NCBI GenBank assembly: GCA_963807155.1
Contig: CAWEAZ010000038.1
Span: 62,001-126,000, forward strand
Direction: 5' to 3'
Length of the DNA: 64,000 bases
Source of the DNA: JACCZX01 sp963807155
GTDB lineage: Bacteria > Pseudomonadota > Gammaproteobacteria > Burkholderiales > Burkholderiaceae_F
How positions within the stretch are numbered: position 1 is the stretch's first letter; every line of letters begins with the position of its first letter. The translations under genes and the position numbers were made by a program. Below, in pieces: positions 9,640-18,765 of this stretch. The notes beneath the pieces are model-generated. The model ran no database searches, was not told where the DNA came from, and worked only from the letters and a program-made list of their open reading frames with translations.

Positions 9640-10259
9640 GTGGCCAAGACGCTCAGTGGTACGTTGACTCCATCGCTCTACTTGAGTCGCTTTGACTTGC
9701 CGCTAGACAATGCGTGGGAAGCAGAGCAGATCGCTAGGCTGACGTTGACGGAACGCGCTCGTCTGGCGCGCATTTCCCGTCCTCAGCGACGCGCACAGTT
9801 CATCGTGGCTCATTGCACGCTGCGCTGGGGCCTCGCGGCCGTCGGACACGAAAATGTGACGATTGAAGTCGATATCGAAGGCCGACTACTTCTGCATGCG
9901 AGCGTGCCGGTATACGCCAGCATCGCGCATAGCACAGACGTTGTCGCAGTGGTGATTGCCGCCGATCCGATCGGTGTTGATCTCGAATCAACACGCCGCC
10001 AGCGCGATCTGAGCACGGCCGCCGCGCTGCTGGGTCTTTCCGGCGCGCGGTTCCAGTGATTCGGCGGTCTTGGCGGACATGGGTGACGGCCGAAGCTCGA
10101 CTGAAAGCCGGTCCCGACGCGAGCCCCCAAGTCTGGCTGTCTACTTGGGAAGCCTGTCAACTTGCCGTTGCCGGAAGCCCGAGTCCGCCGCTTGCCGGCG
10201 TGTTCGATGGGATGGCCGGGATTTACAATGCGACCGCGTTGCAGTGGGAAGCGGTTTAA
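9640..10259 (+). CDS. Sfp-type 4'-phosphopantetheinyl transferase (one frame break)
   Basis: Starts at GTG 9640. The first part includes RLARISRPQRRAQFIVAHC, a basic CoA-binding-like stretch, and YASIAHSTDVVAVVIA followed by PIGVDLES, the Mg-binding GxDxE motif of the family. The frame shifts by minus one near 10045. The second part then reads WRTWVTAEARLKAG, matching the conserved W-x(3-4)-EAxxK helix. Reconstructed length is about 206 residues and the stop is TAA 10257-10259. It converts apo-ACP to holo-ACP, and the cluster ACP at 11175 is the obvious substrate. Confidence 0.85.
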
Positions 10260-10324
10260 TAGCACTCTGATACTGGTGTGGGAAGTTAACGGTCTGCGTT
10301 GAGCGTCAGCACAAGGTAACTTCA

Positions 10325-11188
10325 ATGGCAGTTGTTCTGACCGAGCGCGCCGACACCGGGCGCGAAAAGCAGATTCGGCCGCAGGCGGTGGCGGAACAGC
10401 CATCCGGCTTCAGTGCCCGCATCGGCCGCGCCACCCGATCAATCGGGCAAATCGCCTTGTTCACGGTATTCGGACTCTATGGCGCGCTGATGAGCGCGCT
10501 GATCGTGCCGGCGTATTCAGTTGCCGTACGCGATCGCGCACGGCGCGCGCACGGCGTACGCCGCGTCATGTTTTACATGATGCGCACCTATGTCGGCAGC
10601 ATGCGAGCCTTGCGCCTGATCGATCTCGAAGTAATTGGGCTGGAGCGCGTGCCCGCCCCGGGCTCGCTGCTCGTCGCCAATCACCCCTCGCTGATCGACG
10701 CGCTGATTTTGCTTGGGCACGTTGAGGACGGCGTCGTGGTCGCCAAGCGATCGCTACAGATCAATCCGTTTACCTGGGGTGGCATTCGTGGTGCGGATTA
10801 CGTTGTCAACGCAGATCCACAGGCGCTCATTGATGAGTGTCGTGGCCGTATTGCGGCGGGTGAAACGCTGATCCTGTTCCCCGAATGCACGCGTACCGGG
10901 GACGACGGTGTGATCCGGCTGCGGCGCGGCGCAGCGCACATTGCGGTGCGCTCGGGCTGCCCTGTGATTCCGGTGACGATCGAATTTTCGGAGCCGTTGT
11001 TGACCAAGAGGAGTCGTTGGTGGCTGGCGCCGAAGGTGCGGCCGACAGTGCGCGTGGTGCAACATCCCGCGATAGATCCGGCACAGTTTCTACAGGGCGG
11101 CCGCAGCGTTTCGCTTGCTGCGCGCGCGTTGACCGAATGCTTGCGTGAGCTGTACGTCAGGGAGCTTGCTCGTCGTGGATCCACTTGA
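10325..11188 (+). CDS. PlsC-like 1-acylglycerol-phosphate/acyl transferase
   Basis: The uninterrupted 287-residue protein has a hydrophobic segment at about residues 40-62 (FTVFGLYGALMSALIVPAYS). The acyltransferase box NHPSLID near residue 120 is a variant of NHxxxxD, and FPECTRTG near 183 replaces the usual FPEGTR. The start ATG 10325 has AAGGTAAC upstream and follows a 65-base gap, one of the few real gaps in the operon. It overlaps the ACP gene start by 14 bases. It could transfer the finished polyenoyl chain from ACP to a glycerol or sugar lipid, as proposed for acyltransferases of these clusters. Confidence 0.82.
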   Translation: MAVVLTERADTGREKQIRPQAVAEQPSGFSARIGRATRSIGQIALFTVFGLYGALMSALIVPAYSVAVRDRARRAHGVRRVMFYMMRTYVGSMRALRLIDLEVIGLERVPAPGSLLVANHPSLIDALILLGHVEDGVVVAKRSLQINPFTWGGIRGADYVVNADPQALIDECRGRIAAGETLILFPECTRTGDDGVIRLRRGAAHIAVRSGCPVIPVTIEFSEPLLTKRSRWWLAPKVRPTVRVVQHPAIDPAQFLQGGRSVSLAARALTECLRELYVRELARRGST

Positions 11189-11447
11189 ACAAGAAATCGC
11201 CCAGTTGATTATCGAGTGCACTGGGTTGGAGGACATGCGGGCGGAGGATATCGATCCGGTCGCGCCGTTGTTCGTCGAGGGACTGGGGCTGGACTCGATC
11301 GACGCGCTCGAAATTGGCGTGGCGCTCGCGAAGCGCTATGGCGTCAAGCTCACCGCCGACAACGAAAACAACCGCCGGCATTTTGCAAACGTACGCGCGT
11401 TGGCGGCGTTCGTCGCGAGCCAACGGGGTGCTGCGCAAGCGGCGTAG
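11175..11447 (+). CDS. Acyl carrier protein of the polyene cluster
   Basis: A 90-residue ACP starting at GTG 11175 (VDPLEQEIAQLIIECTGL). The phosphopantetheine serine is Ser41 in GLGLDSIDALEIG. Acidic residues around helix 2 (EDIDPVAPLFVEG) and ALAKRYGVKL follow the type II ACP pattern. It is the only ACP I can find in the window; E. coli aryl-polyene clusters have two (ApeE, ApeF), so a second may lie left of position 1. The start is inside the acyltransferase gene, which ends at 11188. Confidence 0.92.
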   Translation: MDPLEQEIAQLIIECTGLEDMRAEDIDPVAPLFVEGLGLDSIDALEIGVALAKRYGVKLTADNENNRRHFANVRALAAFVASQRGAAQAA

Positions 11448-11484
11448 CGTGCGCTAAGAATTTCGGTCGCTGGACATCGGCACG

Positions 11485-12251
11485 TTGCATTCATCGTCCG
11501 CGCTTCGCGTTTGCGTCATCGTGCCCGTGTACGACCATCATGCAGCGCTGCCACGCCTAACAGACGCGCTGCGCTCGACTGGACTGACATGCTGGCTGGT
11601 CGACGACGGCAGTCATGCGCCATGTGCACAGGCGGTGCAGGCGCTATGCGCGGACAATCCGCAATGGATGCATCGATTGCGGCTCGAAAATAACCAGGGA
11701 AAGGGCGCTGCCGTGCTCTCCGGATTGCGCGCTGCGCAAGGCAGCAGGGTTCACTCATGCGGTGCAGATTGATGCCGATCTGCAGCACGACCCGTCGCGC
11801 ATCGGCGAATTCGTCGCCGCCGCTGAACGCGATCCCGCGGCCGTCATCAACGGTGTGCCGCAATACGATGCCAGCGTGCCCGCTGTCAGGCTGCACGGCA
11901 GGCGCATCACGACCGTGCTGGTGTGGCTGAACACGCTTGTCGCTGCAGATTGCCGATGCGATGTGCGGCTTTCGCCTGTACCCGATCGCGCCTGCCGTCG
12001 CACTCGACGATCGGGTGCACATCGGCCGCCGCATGGAGTTCGATACCGACATCATCGTGCGGCTGTTCTGGGCCGGTATGCCGGTAGTCAACCTGCCCAC
12101 TCCGGTGACGTATCCGGCGGACGGCGTCTCGCACTTTCGGATGTTGCGCGACAACCTGCGCATGGCAGGGTTGCACTTTCGATTGTTTGCAGGAATGCTG
12201 ATACGCCTACCGCGCTTGCTGCCTCGACGTCTTGCAGGTCGGGCGCCGTGA
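11485..12251 (+). CDS. GT2-family glycosyltransferase (frame-interrupted twice)
   Basis: Begins near TTG 11485 with ALRVCVIVPVYDHHAALPRL, the usual GT2 opening strand, then CWLVDDGS (first Asp motif) and LENNQGKGAAVLSGLRAA. One extra base near 11745 shifts the frame to FTHAVQIDADLQHDPSRI, which holds the DxD metal-binding motif. A second near 11945 leads to IADAMCGFRLYPIAPA and the C-terminal part with LFWAGMPVVNLPTPVTYPA. Reconstructed length is about 255 residues. In related clusters such proteins glycosylate the polyene or its lipid anchor. The following LpxL-like acyltransferase begins in its last codons (GTGA overlap); in some homologues the two are fused. Confidence 0.82.
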
Positions 12252-13210
12252 GCAGCGTCAACGTGTCTACCGATCGGCGGTCGGACTCGCATTGGGCGTC
12301 TCTTCCCGAATCGGGAAGCACGGCCTGGCTGTGGATCAGGTATCTCAGCTATGTGTGGATCGGGCGTCCGCTGTTTCGCCTGCTGGTATGGCCTGCGTCC
12401 TGGTATTTCATCACCGTCCGGCCCGTGGCGCGCCGGGCGTCGATCGAATACCAGCGTCGCGTCGGCGTGTTGGCTGCCGACTCGAGTGCGTGGCAGGCGT
12501 GGCGCGCGGCAGGGGTGCACGTGCGCCACTTTGCCGACACGCTGCTCGACAAGGCGCTGGTGTGGACCGGCGGCCTTGCGCTCGACGGCATACGGCGCGA
12601 AGTGGATCCGCGCTTCGATGAAGCGGTCGACGAAAATCGTGGTGGCGTGCTGGTCGTCGCGCATTTCGGCAATCTCGAGGTGCTGCGCCGAATGGGTGAG
12701 CGCGCGAAGCAGCTGCGACTGCACATCCTCGTGCACACGCGACACGCCGAGCGCTTTAATCGGGTGCTGACGCGCATGAATCCGCAGAGCGCAGAGCGCT
12801 TGCTGCAGGTCACCGAGGTTGATACGGCCACCATCGCGCATCTGGCGACGCGTGTCGAGCTCGGCGACTTCGTCGTGATTGCCGCCGATCGCGTGCCCGT
12901 TACCAGCGAACGAGTGCTTGACGTTCCGTTTCTCGGCGCCGATGCCGCGTTTCCGATTGGCCCATGGGTGCTCGCTGCCGCGCTGGGTTGCCCCGTGTAC
13001 TGGCTCGCGTGCTATCAGCGTCCGGCCGATCGCGGCCGCTACACACTGGTGTGCGAGCTGATGAGCGAGCGCATTGTGCTGCCGCGAAAGACGCGCGATG
13101 CGGCGTTGCGCGAGGTCATCGCCGATTACGTGCGGTGCCTCGAACGCGCGTGCCGCGAGGCGCCGCTCGCGTGGTTTAACTTTTTTCCGTTCTGGCGCTC
13201 ATCGAGATGA
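12248..13210 (+). CDS. LpxL/HtrB-like lysophospholipid acyltransferase of the cluster
   Basis: An uninterrupted 320-residue protein starting at GTG 12248. A basic/aromatic membrane-proximal N-terminus (WLWIRYLSYVWIGRPLFRLL) is followed by the LABLAT acyltransferase core. The H-x4-E/D-like motif is in VVAHFGNLEVLRRMGERAKQ, and FVVIAADRVPVTSERVLDVP and FPIGPWVLAAALGCPVYWLA follow. Lipid A-type late acyltransferases use acyl-ACP donors, so this enzyme may move the polyenoyl group to a sugar made or attached by the preceding GT2. It overlaps FabG by ATGA. Confidence 0.83.
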   Translation: MSSVNVSTDRRSDSHWASLPESGSTAWLWIRYLSYVWIGRPLFRLLVWPASWYFITVRPVARRASIEYQRRVGVLAADSSAWQAWRAAGVHVRHFADTLLDKALVWTGGLALDGIRREVDPRFDEAVDENRGGVLVVAHFGNLEVLRRMGERAKQLRLHILVHTRHAERFNRVLTRMNPQSAERLLQVTEVDTATIAHLATRVELGDFVVIAADRVPVTSERVLDVPFLGADAAFPIGPWVLAAALGCPVYWLACYQRPADRGRYTLVCELMSERIVLPRKTRDAALREVIADYVRCLERACREAPLAWFNFFPFWRSSR

Positions 13211-13963
13211 GTGGCGGCCAAATGAACACCGGCGCTGTACTGATTACCGGCTCCAGCCGCGGCATCGGGCGTGCAACCGCGTTACGGCTGGCGCGCGACG
13301 GCTATGACGTCTGGCTGCATCATTCGGGGCAATCCGATTCGACGGCGGCGATTGACGCCGTCGCCGATCAGGTGCGGGCGCTGGGACGCGCTGTCGACGT
13401 CCTCGCGTTCGACATCGCCGACCGTGACGCCTGCGCGCAAGCGCTTCGACGCCCAGCTGGAAGCGCGCGGCGCGCCCTACGGCATCGTGCTAAATGCGGG
13501 CATCGTGCGTGACCACGTGTTTCCGGCGCTGTCGGGCGAAAATTGGGATCGTGTCTTGCGGACCAACCTCGATGGCTTCTACAACGTACTGCATCCGCTG
13601 GTGATGCCGATGATTCGGCGGCGTCTTCCAGGCCGCATCGTGACGCTGGCGTCGGTCGCCGCGCAGACGGGCAACCGCGGACAGGTGAACTACAGCGCGT
13701 CGAAGGCGGGCATCATCGGCGCTACGAGATCTCTGGCCCTCGAGCTCGCGAGTCGCAACATCACCGTCAACTGTGTTGCCCCCGGCCTGATTGCCACTGA
13801 TATGACCCGCGAATTGCCGATCGACGAAATGACGAAGATGATTCCCGCGGGGCGCATCGGCGAAGCCGACGAAGTGGCTGCCACGATTGCGTTTCTGCTC
13901 TCTGCCGATGCCGCTTACATTACGCGGCAAGTGATTGGTGTTAACGGAGGTTTGGCAGCATGA
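13207..13963 (+). CDS. FabG-like 3-oxoacyl-ACP reductase (ApeQ-like; one frame break)
   Basis: Short-chain dehydrogenase with the NADP motif LITGSSRGIGRATAL at the start, LNAGIVRDH, the catalytic Ser in VTLASVAAQTGNRG and Tyr/Lys in VNYSASKAG, and the closing ATIAFLLSADAAYITRQVIG. One extra C near 13448 interrupts the frame (CTTCGACGCC; without it the protein reads AQALDAQLEA). Reconstructed length is 251 residues, standard for FabG. It reduces 3-oxoacyl-ACP in each elongation round before dehydration by the ApeI/ApeP-like pair. ATGA overlaps are found at both ends. Confidence 0.88.
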
Positions 13964-14703
13964 ACAAGACGGAAACAGTCGCACCGCATCCGCCATTGAC
14001 GGACTATTACGCGGACGAGACCGCGCGTCATCGGTGGCTGCGGACCATATTCAACGCCAGCGCCGTCGATTACGACCGCATCGAAGGCTTAATGGCGTTC
14101 GGTACCGGTCCTTGGTATCGCAGGCAGGCGCTTCGTCGCGCAGGGTTGGCGCCGGGCATGCGGGTACTCGATGTGGGTACCGGCACCGGGCTTACCGCGA
14201 TCCAGGCCGTACGCCTCACCGGTGACGGGGCGAACGTGACGGGCGTCGATCCGAGCATCGGAATGCTTGCGAACGCCCGGTTGCCCGAAGGAATGCGCGT
14301 GATTGAAGGGCGCGCCGAGGCGCTGCCCGCCGCGGATAGTGCGTTCGACTTCGTCAGCATGGGCTATGCGCTGCGTCACGTGGCCGATCTACGGACAGTG
14401 TTCGGCGAGTTTTTTCGCGTTTTGCGACCCGGAGGCCGTGCGTGCGTGCTCGAGATCACGCGTCCCACGGGTGTCCGCGCAACGCGCTGGTTGCGCGTGT
14501 ACTTGCGTTATCTGGTGCCGTACGTGGCGCGCTGGGTCGGGCGCTCGCGCGATACACCGGAAGTCATGCGCTACTTGTGGGACTCGATTGAAGCATGCGT
14601 GCCACCGCAACAAGTCATCGACCAATTGCGCGCTGCCGGGTTCAAGACCGTCACGCGTCATGTCGTGCTCGGCATCTTCTCTGAGTACGTCGCAATCAAG
14701 TGA
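13960..14703 (+). CDS. UbiE/COQ5-like SAM-dependent methyltransferase
   Basis: A 247-residue class I methyltransferase with motif I VLDVGTGTGLTAIQAVRL, the acidic residue in VTGVDPS, a motif II-like FDFVSMGYALRHV and LRPGGRACVLEITRP. The arrangement is that of UbiE, but the quinone-pathway context is absent and the gene overlaps FabG and the deacetylase (ATGA and GTGA). An O- or C-methylation of the aromatic head group of the polyene, as seen in aryl polyenes and xanthomonadins, is a plausible role by inference. The frame is intact. Confidence 0.83.
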   Translation: MNKTETVAPHPPLTDYYADETARHRWLRTIFNASAVDYDRIEGLMAFGTGPWYRRQALRRAGLAPGMRVLDVGTGTGLTAIQAVRLTGDGANVTGVDPSIGMLANARLPEGMRVIEGRAEALPAADSAFDFVSMGYALRHVADLRTVFGEFFRVLRPGGRACVLEITRPTGVRATRWLRVYLRYLVPYVARWVGRSRDTPEVMRYLWDSIEACVPPQQVIDQLRAAGFKTVTRHVVLGIFSEYVAIK

Positions 14704-15556
14704 GCGTTTCCAGATTCACTCTTCATAGCCCATTGCCGCCTCGCGCGTGGCAACCAGGGCCATTGCACTGGGTGCTGGCGGGCAGCCACGTGGCTGGAGT
14801 CGCGTCGATCGCGATCCAGCCGGCACTGTGGCCATGGGCCGTGGCCGCGATGTGCGGCAGCCATGCGCTGAATCTGGCGTTTGGCTTTGCGCCGGCGACC
14901 ACGGCGCTTGGGCCGGTGATATCCGAGTTGCCGCCGACCTCTGCCGAGCGCGGCGAAATCGCACTGACGTTCGACGACGGGCCGGATGCCGAGGTGACGC
15001 CGCGCGTGCTCGATCTGCTCGACGAATCCGGCGCGCAGGCGACTTTTTTTTGCGTCGGCGCGCGGGCGCGTGCACATCCACAGGTCGTGCGTGAAATCGC
15101 GTCGCGCGGGCATGCGGTTGAAAACCACGCCTTTGGACACTCGCGTGCGATGGGTTTTTGGGGCGTCGGACGGATGGTGCGCGACATCGGCGAGGCGCAA
15201 AAGACGCTGGCCGATATCACTGGGCAAGCGCCTAAATTTTTTCGTGCTCCCTTCGGGATTCGTACTCCACTGACGGAGCCCGCGCTGGCGCGTCTCGGTC
15301 TCCGGTGCGTCGCCTGGAACGTCCGCTCGCTCGACAGCGTGGACGCGTCGTGCCGAGCGCGTGGCGGCGCGCATCGGGCGGCGTCTGGCGCCGGGCGCGA
15401 TTGTTCTGATGCACGACGGCATGGAAGGGCGGCGCAAGACGCCAACGCATCGAGCCGAAAGTGTCCAGCATGCTTGGCGCACTGCCATTGGTGCTCGCAA
15501 TGATGCGCGAACGCGCCTGGCGCTCGGTGACGCTGCGCAGCGCGTTGCCCGCATGA
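14700..15556 (+). CDS. NodB-type polysaccharide deacetylase family protein (frame-interrupted twice)
   Basis: Two N-terminal hydrophobic helices (residues about 20-60) precede a NodB homology domain: motif 1 IALTFDDGPDAEVTPRVLDL, motif 2 HAVENHAFGHS with the metal-binding His pair, motif 3 FFRAPFG, then CVAWNVRSLDS. One extra base near 15345 shifts to ERVAARIGRRLAPGAIVLM followed by HDG, the last metal/active-site motif. Another near 15465 leads to MLGALPLVLAMMRERAWRSV and stop TGA 15554-15556. Reconstructed length is about 285 residues. The TM-anchored domain could deacetylate the sugar of a glycolipid conjugate; that is inference. GTG 14700 overlaps the previous stop. Confidence 0.8.
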
Positions 15557-15720
15557 TGCGAGCCGATGGTGCGCGCGACGCGGCAGCGAGCGCATCGGCC
15601 GCCTATGCATCGACGGTCCGCGCATCCGCAGATCCGCTGGCCTTTGCGGAATGCCCCGCGCCTCGAATCGGCGCCCCGAATCAAGCGGCTGATTCGGATT
15701 CTGCATTCCGCCAACTCGTA
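15557..15720 (+). other. Unassigned stretch between deacetylase and second methyltransferase
   Basis: Two overlapping readings exist. The methyltransferase frame is open from ATG 15553, but this part is Ala/Ser-rich and unlike its family. The other frame reads WPLRNAPRLESAPRIKRLIR and ends in TAA at 15719-15721, overlapping ATG 15721 in the same way other genes of this operon join. The second reading may be the C-terminal end of a gene whose body has been lost. I cannot name it. Confidence 0.35.
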
Positions 15721-16420
15721 ATGAGCGCCGCGGCGCGCTATCGGCCGGTCGGCCGCAGTCCGTACTATTTCGCGCGCGGAAAGCTAAGCGGCGATCCGGT
15801 GTTCGCTGCGCTATTGCGCGATGGCCGAATCCATGACGATGCGCGCATCGTCGACGTCGGTTGCGGGCTCGGGATACTGGCAGCGTGGCTTGCCGCCGCC
15901 GAAGTCTGCGATCCGCGCTCCGCTTCCGAATGGCCGCAAACATGGGCGCCACCGCCAAAAAACTGGACGTTGCGTGGATTTGATTTGCGGACGCGTGCGA
16001 TTGCGGCAGGGCAACGCGCGCTATCGGATCTCGGTAAGTCGCGTTGCGTTGAACGTTGGCGATGCGCGCGGCGTAACGCTGCCCGCGTGCGACGTCGTCG
16101 TCATGCTCGACGTCCTGCATTACATGGATCGCGGCGCGCAACAAGTACTGCTGAAAAGCGCCCATCAAGCGCTGGCTCCGGGTGGCGTCCTGCTTTTGCG
16201 CGTCGGTGACATCACCTCTAACTGGCGCTCGCGCTTTACGTCGATGGTGGATTGGTGGGTGACGCTGCTGCGCGACAAACGATGGCCGCGATTGCATTGC
16301 CGCTCGCTGGCCGAATGGAAGTTGTTGCTCGAATCGATCGGCTACTCCGCCGTTGCGCAGCCGATGAGCGAGGGAACGCCCTTTGCCAACGTACTGTTGA
16401 TTGCCACTAAGCACCGCTAG
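15721..16420 (+). CDS. Class I SAM-dependent methyltransferase (one frame break)
   Basis: Starting at ATG 15721 the protein reads MSAAARYRPVGRSPYYFARG, then motif I IVDVGCGLGILAAWLAA and LRGFDLRTRAIAAGQRAL. One extra base near 16020 shifts the frame to SVSRVALNVGDARGVTLP, VVMLDVLHYMD and LAPGGVLLLRVGDIT, ending LIATKHR. Reconstructed length is about 233 residues. ATG 15553 is the alternative start if the preceding stretch is coding in this frame. Two methyltransferases, a deacetylase and a glycosyltransferase in one operon suggest tailoring of both the aryl head and a sugar. Confidence 0.78.
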
Positions 16421-16422
16421 CG

Positions 16423-16873
16423 ATGATGGCCGCCGCGATCTCGTTCGATTGATCTCACGTCCGCGGAGCGCAAACGCCGCGCGCGCGAACGGCTGATCAC
16501 GCTGACGCGATTGATGGATTCTGCCGTCGATGTGCCGCTGCTACGCACGAAAGTCGGACTCGACGCGCTGCTGGGCGTTGTTCCGGTCGCGGGCGATCTG
16601 CTGTCGGCTGCGATAGGTGTTTATCTGATTACACAGGCGCGCGAGCTCGGTGCGTCACGTTGGCTGCAAGGCAAAATGATCGGCAACCTGGTGGTCGATG
16701 CCGCTTTCGGTGCGGTGCCGCTGGCCGGCGACGTCTTTGACATCTACTTTCGCGCGCATCGCCGCAACCTGAAGTTGCTGCAGCAACATCTGGGCGAACC
16801 GTATCTCGATGTGCGCGGCGCCGATTCCGAAATCGTCGACGCCAACGCCGCGCGTGTTACGCGGCGGCGCTAG
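16423..16873 (+). CDS. DUF4112 family small membrane protein (one frame break)
   Basis: ATG 16423 gives MMAAAISFD, then an extra T near 16449 shifts to DLTSAERKRRARERLITLTR. The family core follows: LMDSAVDVPLLRTKVGLDAL, LGVVPVAGDLLSAAIGVYLI, and a second copy of the pattern in FGAVPLAGDVFDIYFRAHRR. The repeated V-P-x-A-G-D motif is characteristic of DUF4112. Length is about 149 residues with two amphipathic or membrane segments. The function is unknown. It is the last plus-strand gene before the convergent Bug gene, which ends 10 bases away. Confidence 0.75.
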
Positions 16874-16882
16874 CGAGCGGAC

Positions 16883-17872
16883 TCACTCGGCCTTGATTCC
16901 CGCTGCTTTAACGACCGCGCCATAGCGCGCGAGATCGCGCTTGATCTCGTCGCCGAACTTCTCGGCCGTACCAGGCGTCGCGTTGATGCCGAGCACGCTC
17001 AGTCGCTCACGCACCTCGGGATCGGAAAGCGCTGCCGTCAGCTCCGCATTCAGCTTGTCGACGATCGGCTTGGGTGTCTTGATGGGCGCCAGAACGCCGA
17101 CCCACGAATTGATTTCGAAATCAGCCACTCCGCTTTCGATAAACGTCGGCACATCGGGCAGCGACGCTGAGCGCTGAGCGCTCGACACCGCGACTCCGAT
17201 CAATTTGCCTGACTTAACGTGCTGCTGCGCGCCGGCTACGGCCGTGTACACCAGTGGAATGTTGCCGCCCATTGCGTCGATGATGGCCTGGCCGCCCCCT
17301 TTGTAAGGCACGTGCGTCAGGTTGGCACCAGTGCGTTGCTTCAGCAACTCGCCCGCAATGTGCGGTGTGCCGCCGGTGCCCGAGGTGCCGTAGAACAATC
17401 CGCCCGACTGCGTTTTCGACAGCGCGAGAACGTCGCGCAGATTCTTCGCGGGCAGGCCGGGGTAGGCGACGAGGATCAGGATTGCGTCGCCGATCTTGCC
17501 GACCGGTGCAAAGTCCTTCACGGTATTAAACGGCACCTTGTCGAACACGTGCGGGTTGATCACCATCGTCCCGTCGAATCCGAGCAGCAATGTGTAGCCG
17601 TCGGGCTCGGCCGTCGCGACTTGCTGCGTCCCGATGTTGCCGGAAGCTCCGGGCCGGTTGTCGACAATGACCTGCTGCCCGAGCCGCTTGCTGAGGGCGT
17701 CGGCCACCACACGCGCGCTGGTGTCCGTGACACCTCCGGTCGTAAACGGAACGACGAGTCGAATCGGCTTGTTCGGATACGTAGACTGCGCCAGCGCAGG
17801 TAACACGATGCCGATGCTCGCGGCCAGCGCCAGCGTTGTACTGATGAACAAGTCGCGTCGCGCACGATTCAT
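16883..17872 (-). CDS. Bug-family tripartite tricarboxylate transporter substrate-binding protein
   Basis: A 329-residue periplasmic receptor with a signal peptide (LALAASIGIVLPALAQ/STYP). The family motifs are YPNKPIRLVVPFTTGG, DNRPGASGNIGTQQVA, PDGYTLLLG and GTSGTGGTPHIAGELLK. Bug (TctC-like) proteins bind carboxylates such as citrate, tartrate or aromatic acids and are greatly expanded in Burkholderiales. No TctA/TctB membrane genes are adjacent, as is common for orphan Bug genes. It overlaps the upstream lyase gene by ATGA and so probably supplies that enzyme's carboxylate substrate or responds to it. Confidence 0.92.
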   Translation of the reverse strand: MNRARRDLFISTTLALAASIGIVLPALAQSTYPNKPIRLVVPFTTGGVTDTSARVVADALSKRLGQQVIVDNRPGASGNIGTQQVATAEPDGYTLLLGFDGTMVINPHVFDKVPFNTVKDFAPVGKIGDAILILVAYPGLPAKNLRDVLALSKTQSGGLFYGTSGTGGTPHIAGELLKQRTGANLTHVPYKGGGQAIIDAMGGNIPLVYTAVAGAQQHVKSGKLIGVAVSSAQRSASLPDVPTFIESGVADFEINSWVGVLAPIKTPKPIVDKLNAELTAALSDPEVRERLSVLGINATPGTAEKFGDEIKRDLARYGAVVKAAGIKAE

Positions 17873-18765
17873 GTTTGTTCTCCCTGTATCGCCACGCTCG
17901 GTTCGGCGTAGCGTTTTTCAAATGCCCAGATATCCTCGAACCCCATCAGCTTTGTCAGGTCGGCGAAGTCGGCCAGCGGCACGTCGATGCCGTCGGTCGA
18001 ACCATTGACTTTCAAGGTTCGGTAGACGCCCGTCATCGCACTCACCGCCGCGAGCAGCGCAGAGACCGGAAAAATCGCGATCTTGTAGCCGATCGATTCA
18101 AGCTCCGTCCGCGCCAGGACGGGGGTGCGGCCTTTCTCGACCATGTTGGCCACCAGCGGCAGATCGAAAGCGCTGCCGATTCGGCGCATCTCATCAACCG
18201 ACTCGGGAGATTCGACGAACAGAACATCGGCGCCCGCACGCGCATACGCCTCGGCACGGCGCAGCGCTTCGTCGAGCCCCAAAGCAGAGCGCGCATCGGT
18301 GCGTGCGATGACCAGGAAGTCCGATGAGCTACGCGAATCGATTGCGACCCGAATTTTCGCGACCATGTCGTTGATAGGAATCACACGACGACCTGGCGTG
18401 TGCCCACATTTCTTCGGAAACTCCTGATCTTCCAGCTGGATCGCCGCCGCACCCGCCGCTTCGTATCCGCGGACCGTGTGCCGCAGATTCAGCAATCCGC
18501 CGTAACCCGTATCGGCATCTGCGATCAGCGGCGTCCGTGCCATCGCAGCCATCGCTGTGACGCGGCCGAGCATGTCACTGTAGGTCGCCAGACCCGCGTC
18601 GGGTAAGCCGAGGTGCGAAGCGACCGTGCCGAATCCGGTCATATACAGCGCATCGAAGCCGAAGGTGTCCGCGAGCCGGAGCGACACCATGTCGAAGACG
18701 CCCGGCGCCACGATCAGGCCGGGTTGAGCGAGTCGAGCCTTTAGCGCGTGTTTGGAGTGGGACAT
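17869..18765 (-). CDS. Isocitrate lyase / PEP mutase superfamily enzyme
   Basis: A 298-residue TIM-barrel enzyme. The metal and active-site region is seen in LIADADTGYGG and IQLEDQEFPKKCGHTPGR, where the KKCGH loop carries the catalytic Cys of C-C lyases of the superfamily. That Cys supports a lyase such as methylisocitrate-, dimethylmalate- or oxaloacetate-type rather than a phosphonomutase. AGADVLFVESPES and NMVEKGRTPVL are also typical. The exact substrate cannot be read from sequence. It is co-transcribed with the Bug receptor and divergent from the large regulator at 18948. Confidence 0.88.
   Translation of the reverse strand: MSHSKHALKARLAQPGLIVAPGVFDMVSLRLADTFGFDALYMTGFGTVASHLGLPDAGLATYSDMLGRVTAMAAMARTPLIADADTGYGGLLNLRHTVRGYEAAGAAAIQLEDQEFPKKCGHTPGRRVIPINDMVAKIRVAIDSRSSSDFLVIARTDARSALGLDEALRRAEAYARAGADVLFVESPESVDEMRRIGSAFDLPLVANMVEKGRTPVLARTELESIGYKIAIFPVSALLAAVSAMTGVYRTLKVNGSTDGIDVPLADFADLTKLMGFEDIWAFEKRYAEPSVAIQGEQT

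Noticed and set aside
4530..13455. Programmed +1 frameshifting, because four break sites begin with CTT (CTTGGCC, CTTGGTG, CTTGGAC, CTTCGAC).
   Set aside because: Most other break sites share no slippery heptamer, and breaks also occur in ttcA and other genes never known to shift. An artefact is simpler.
14723..16414. 563-codon minus-strand open frame opposite the deacetylase and methyltransferase.
   Set aside because: No domain, Arg-rich; both plus-strand genes have catalytic motifs.
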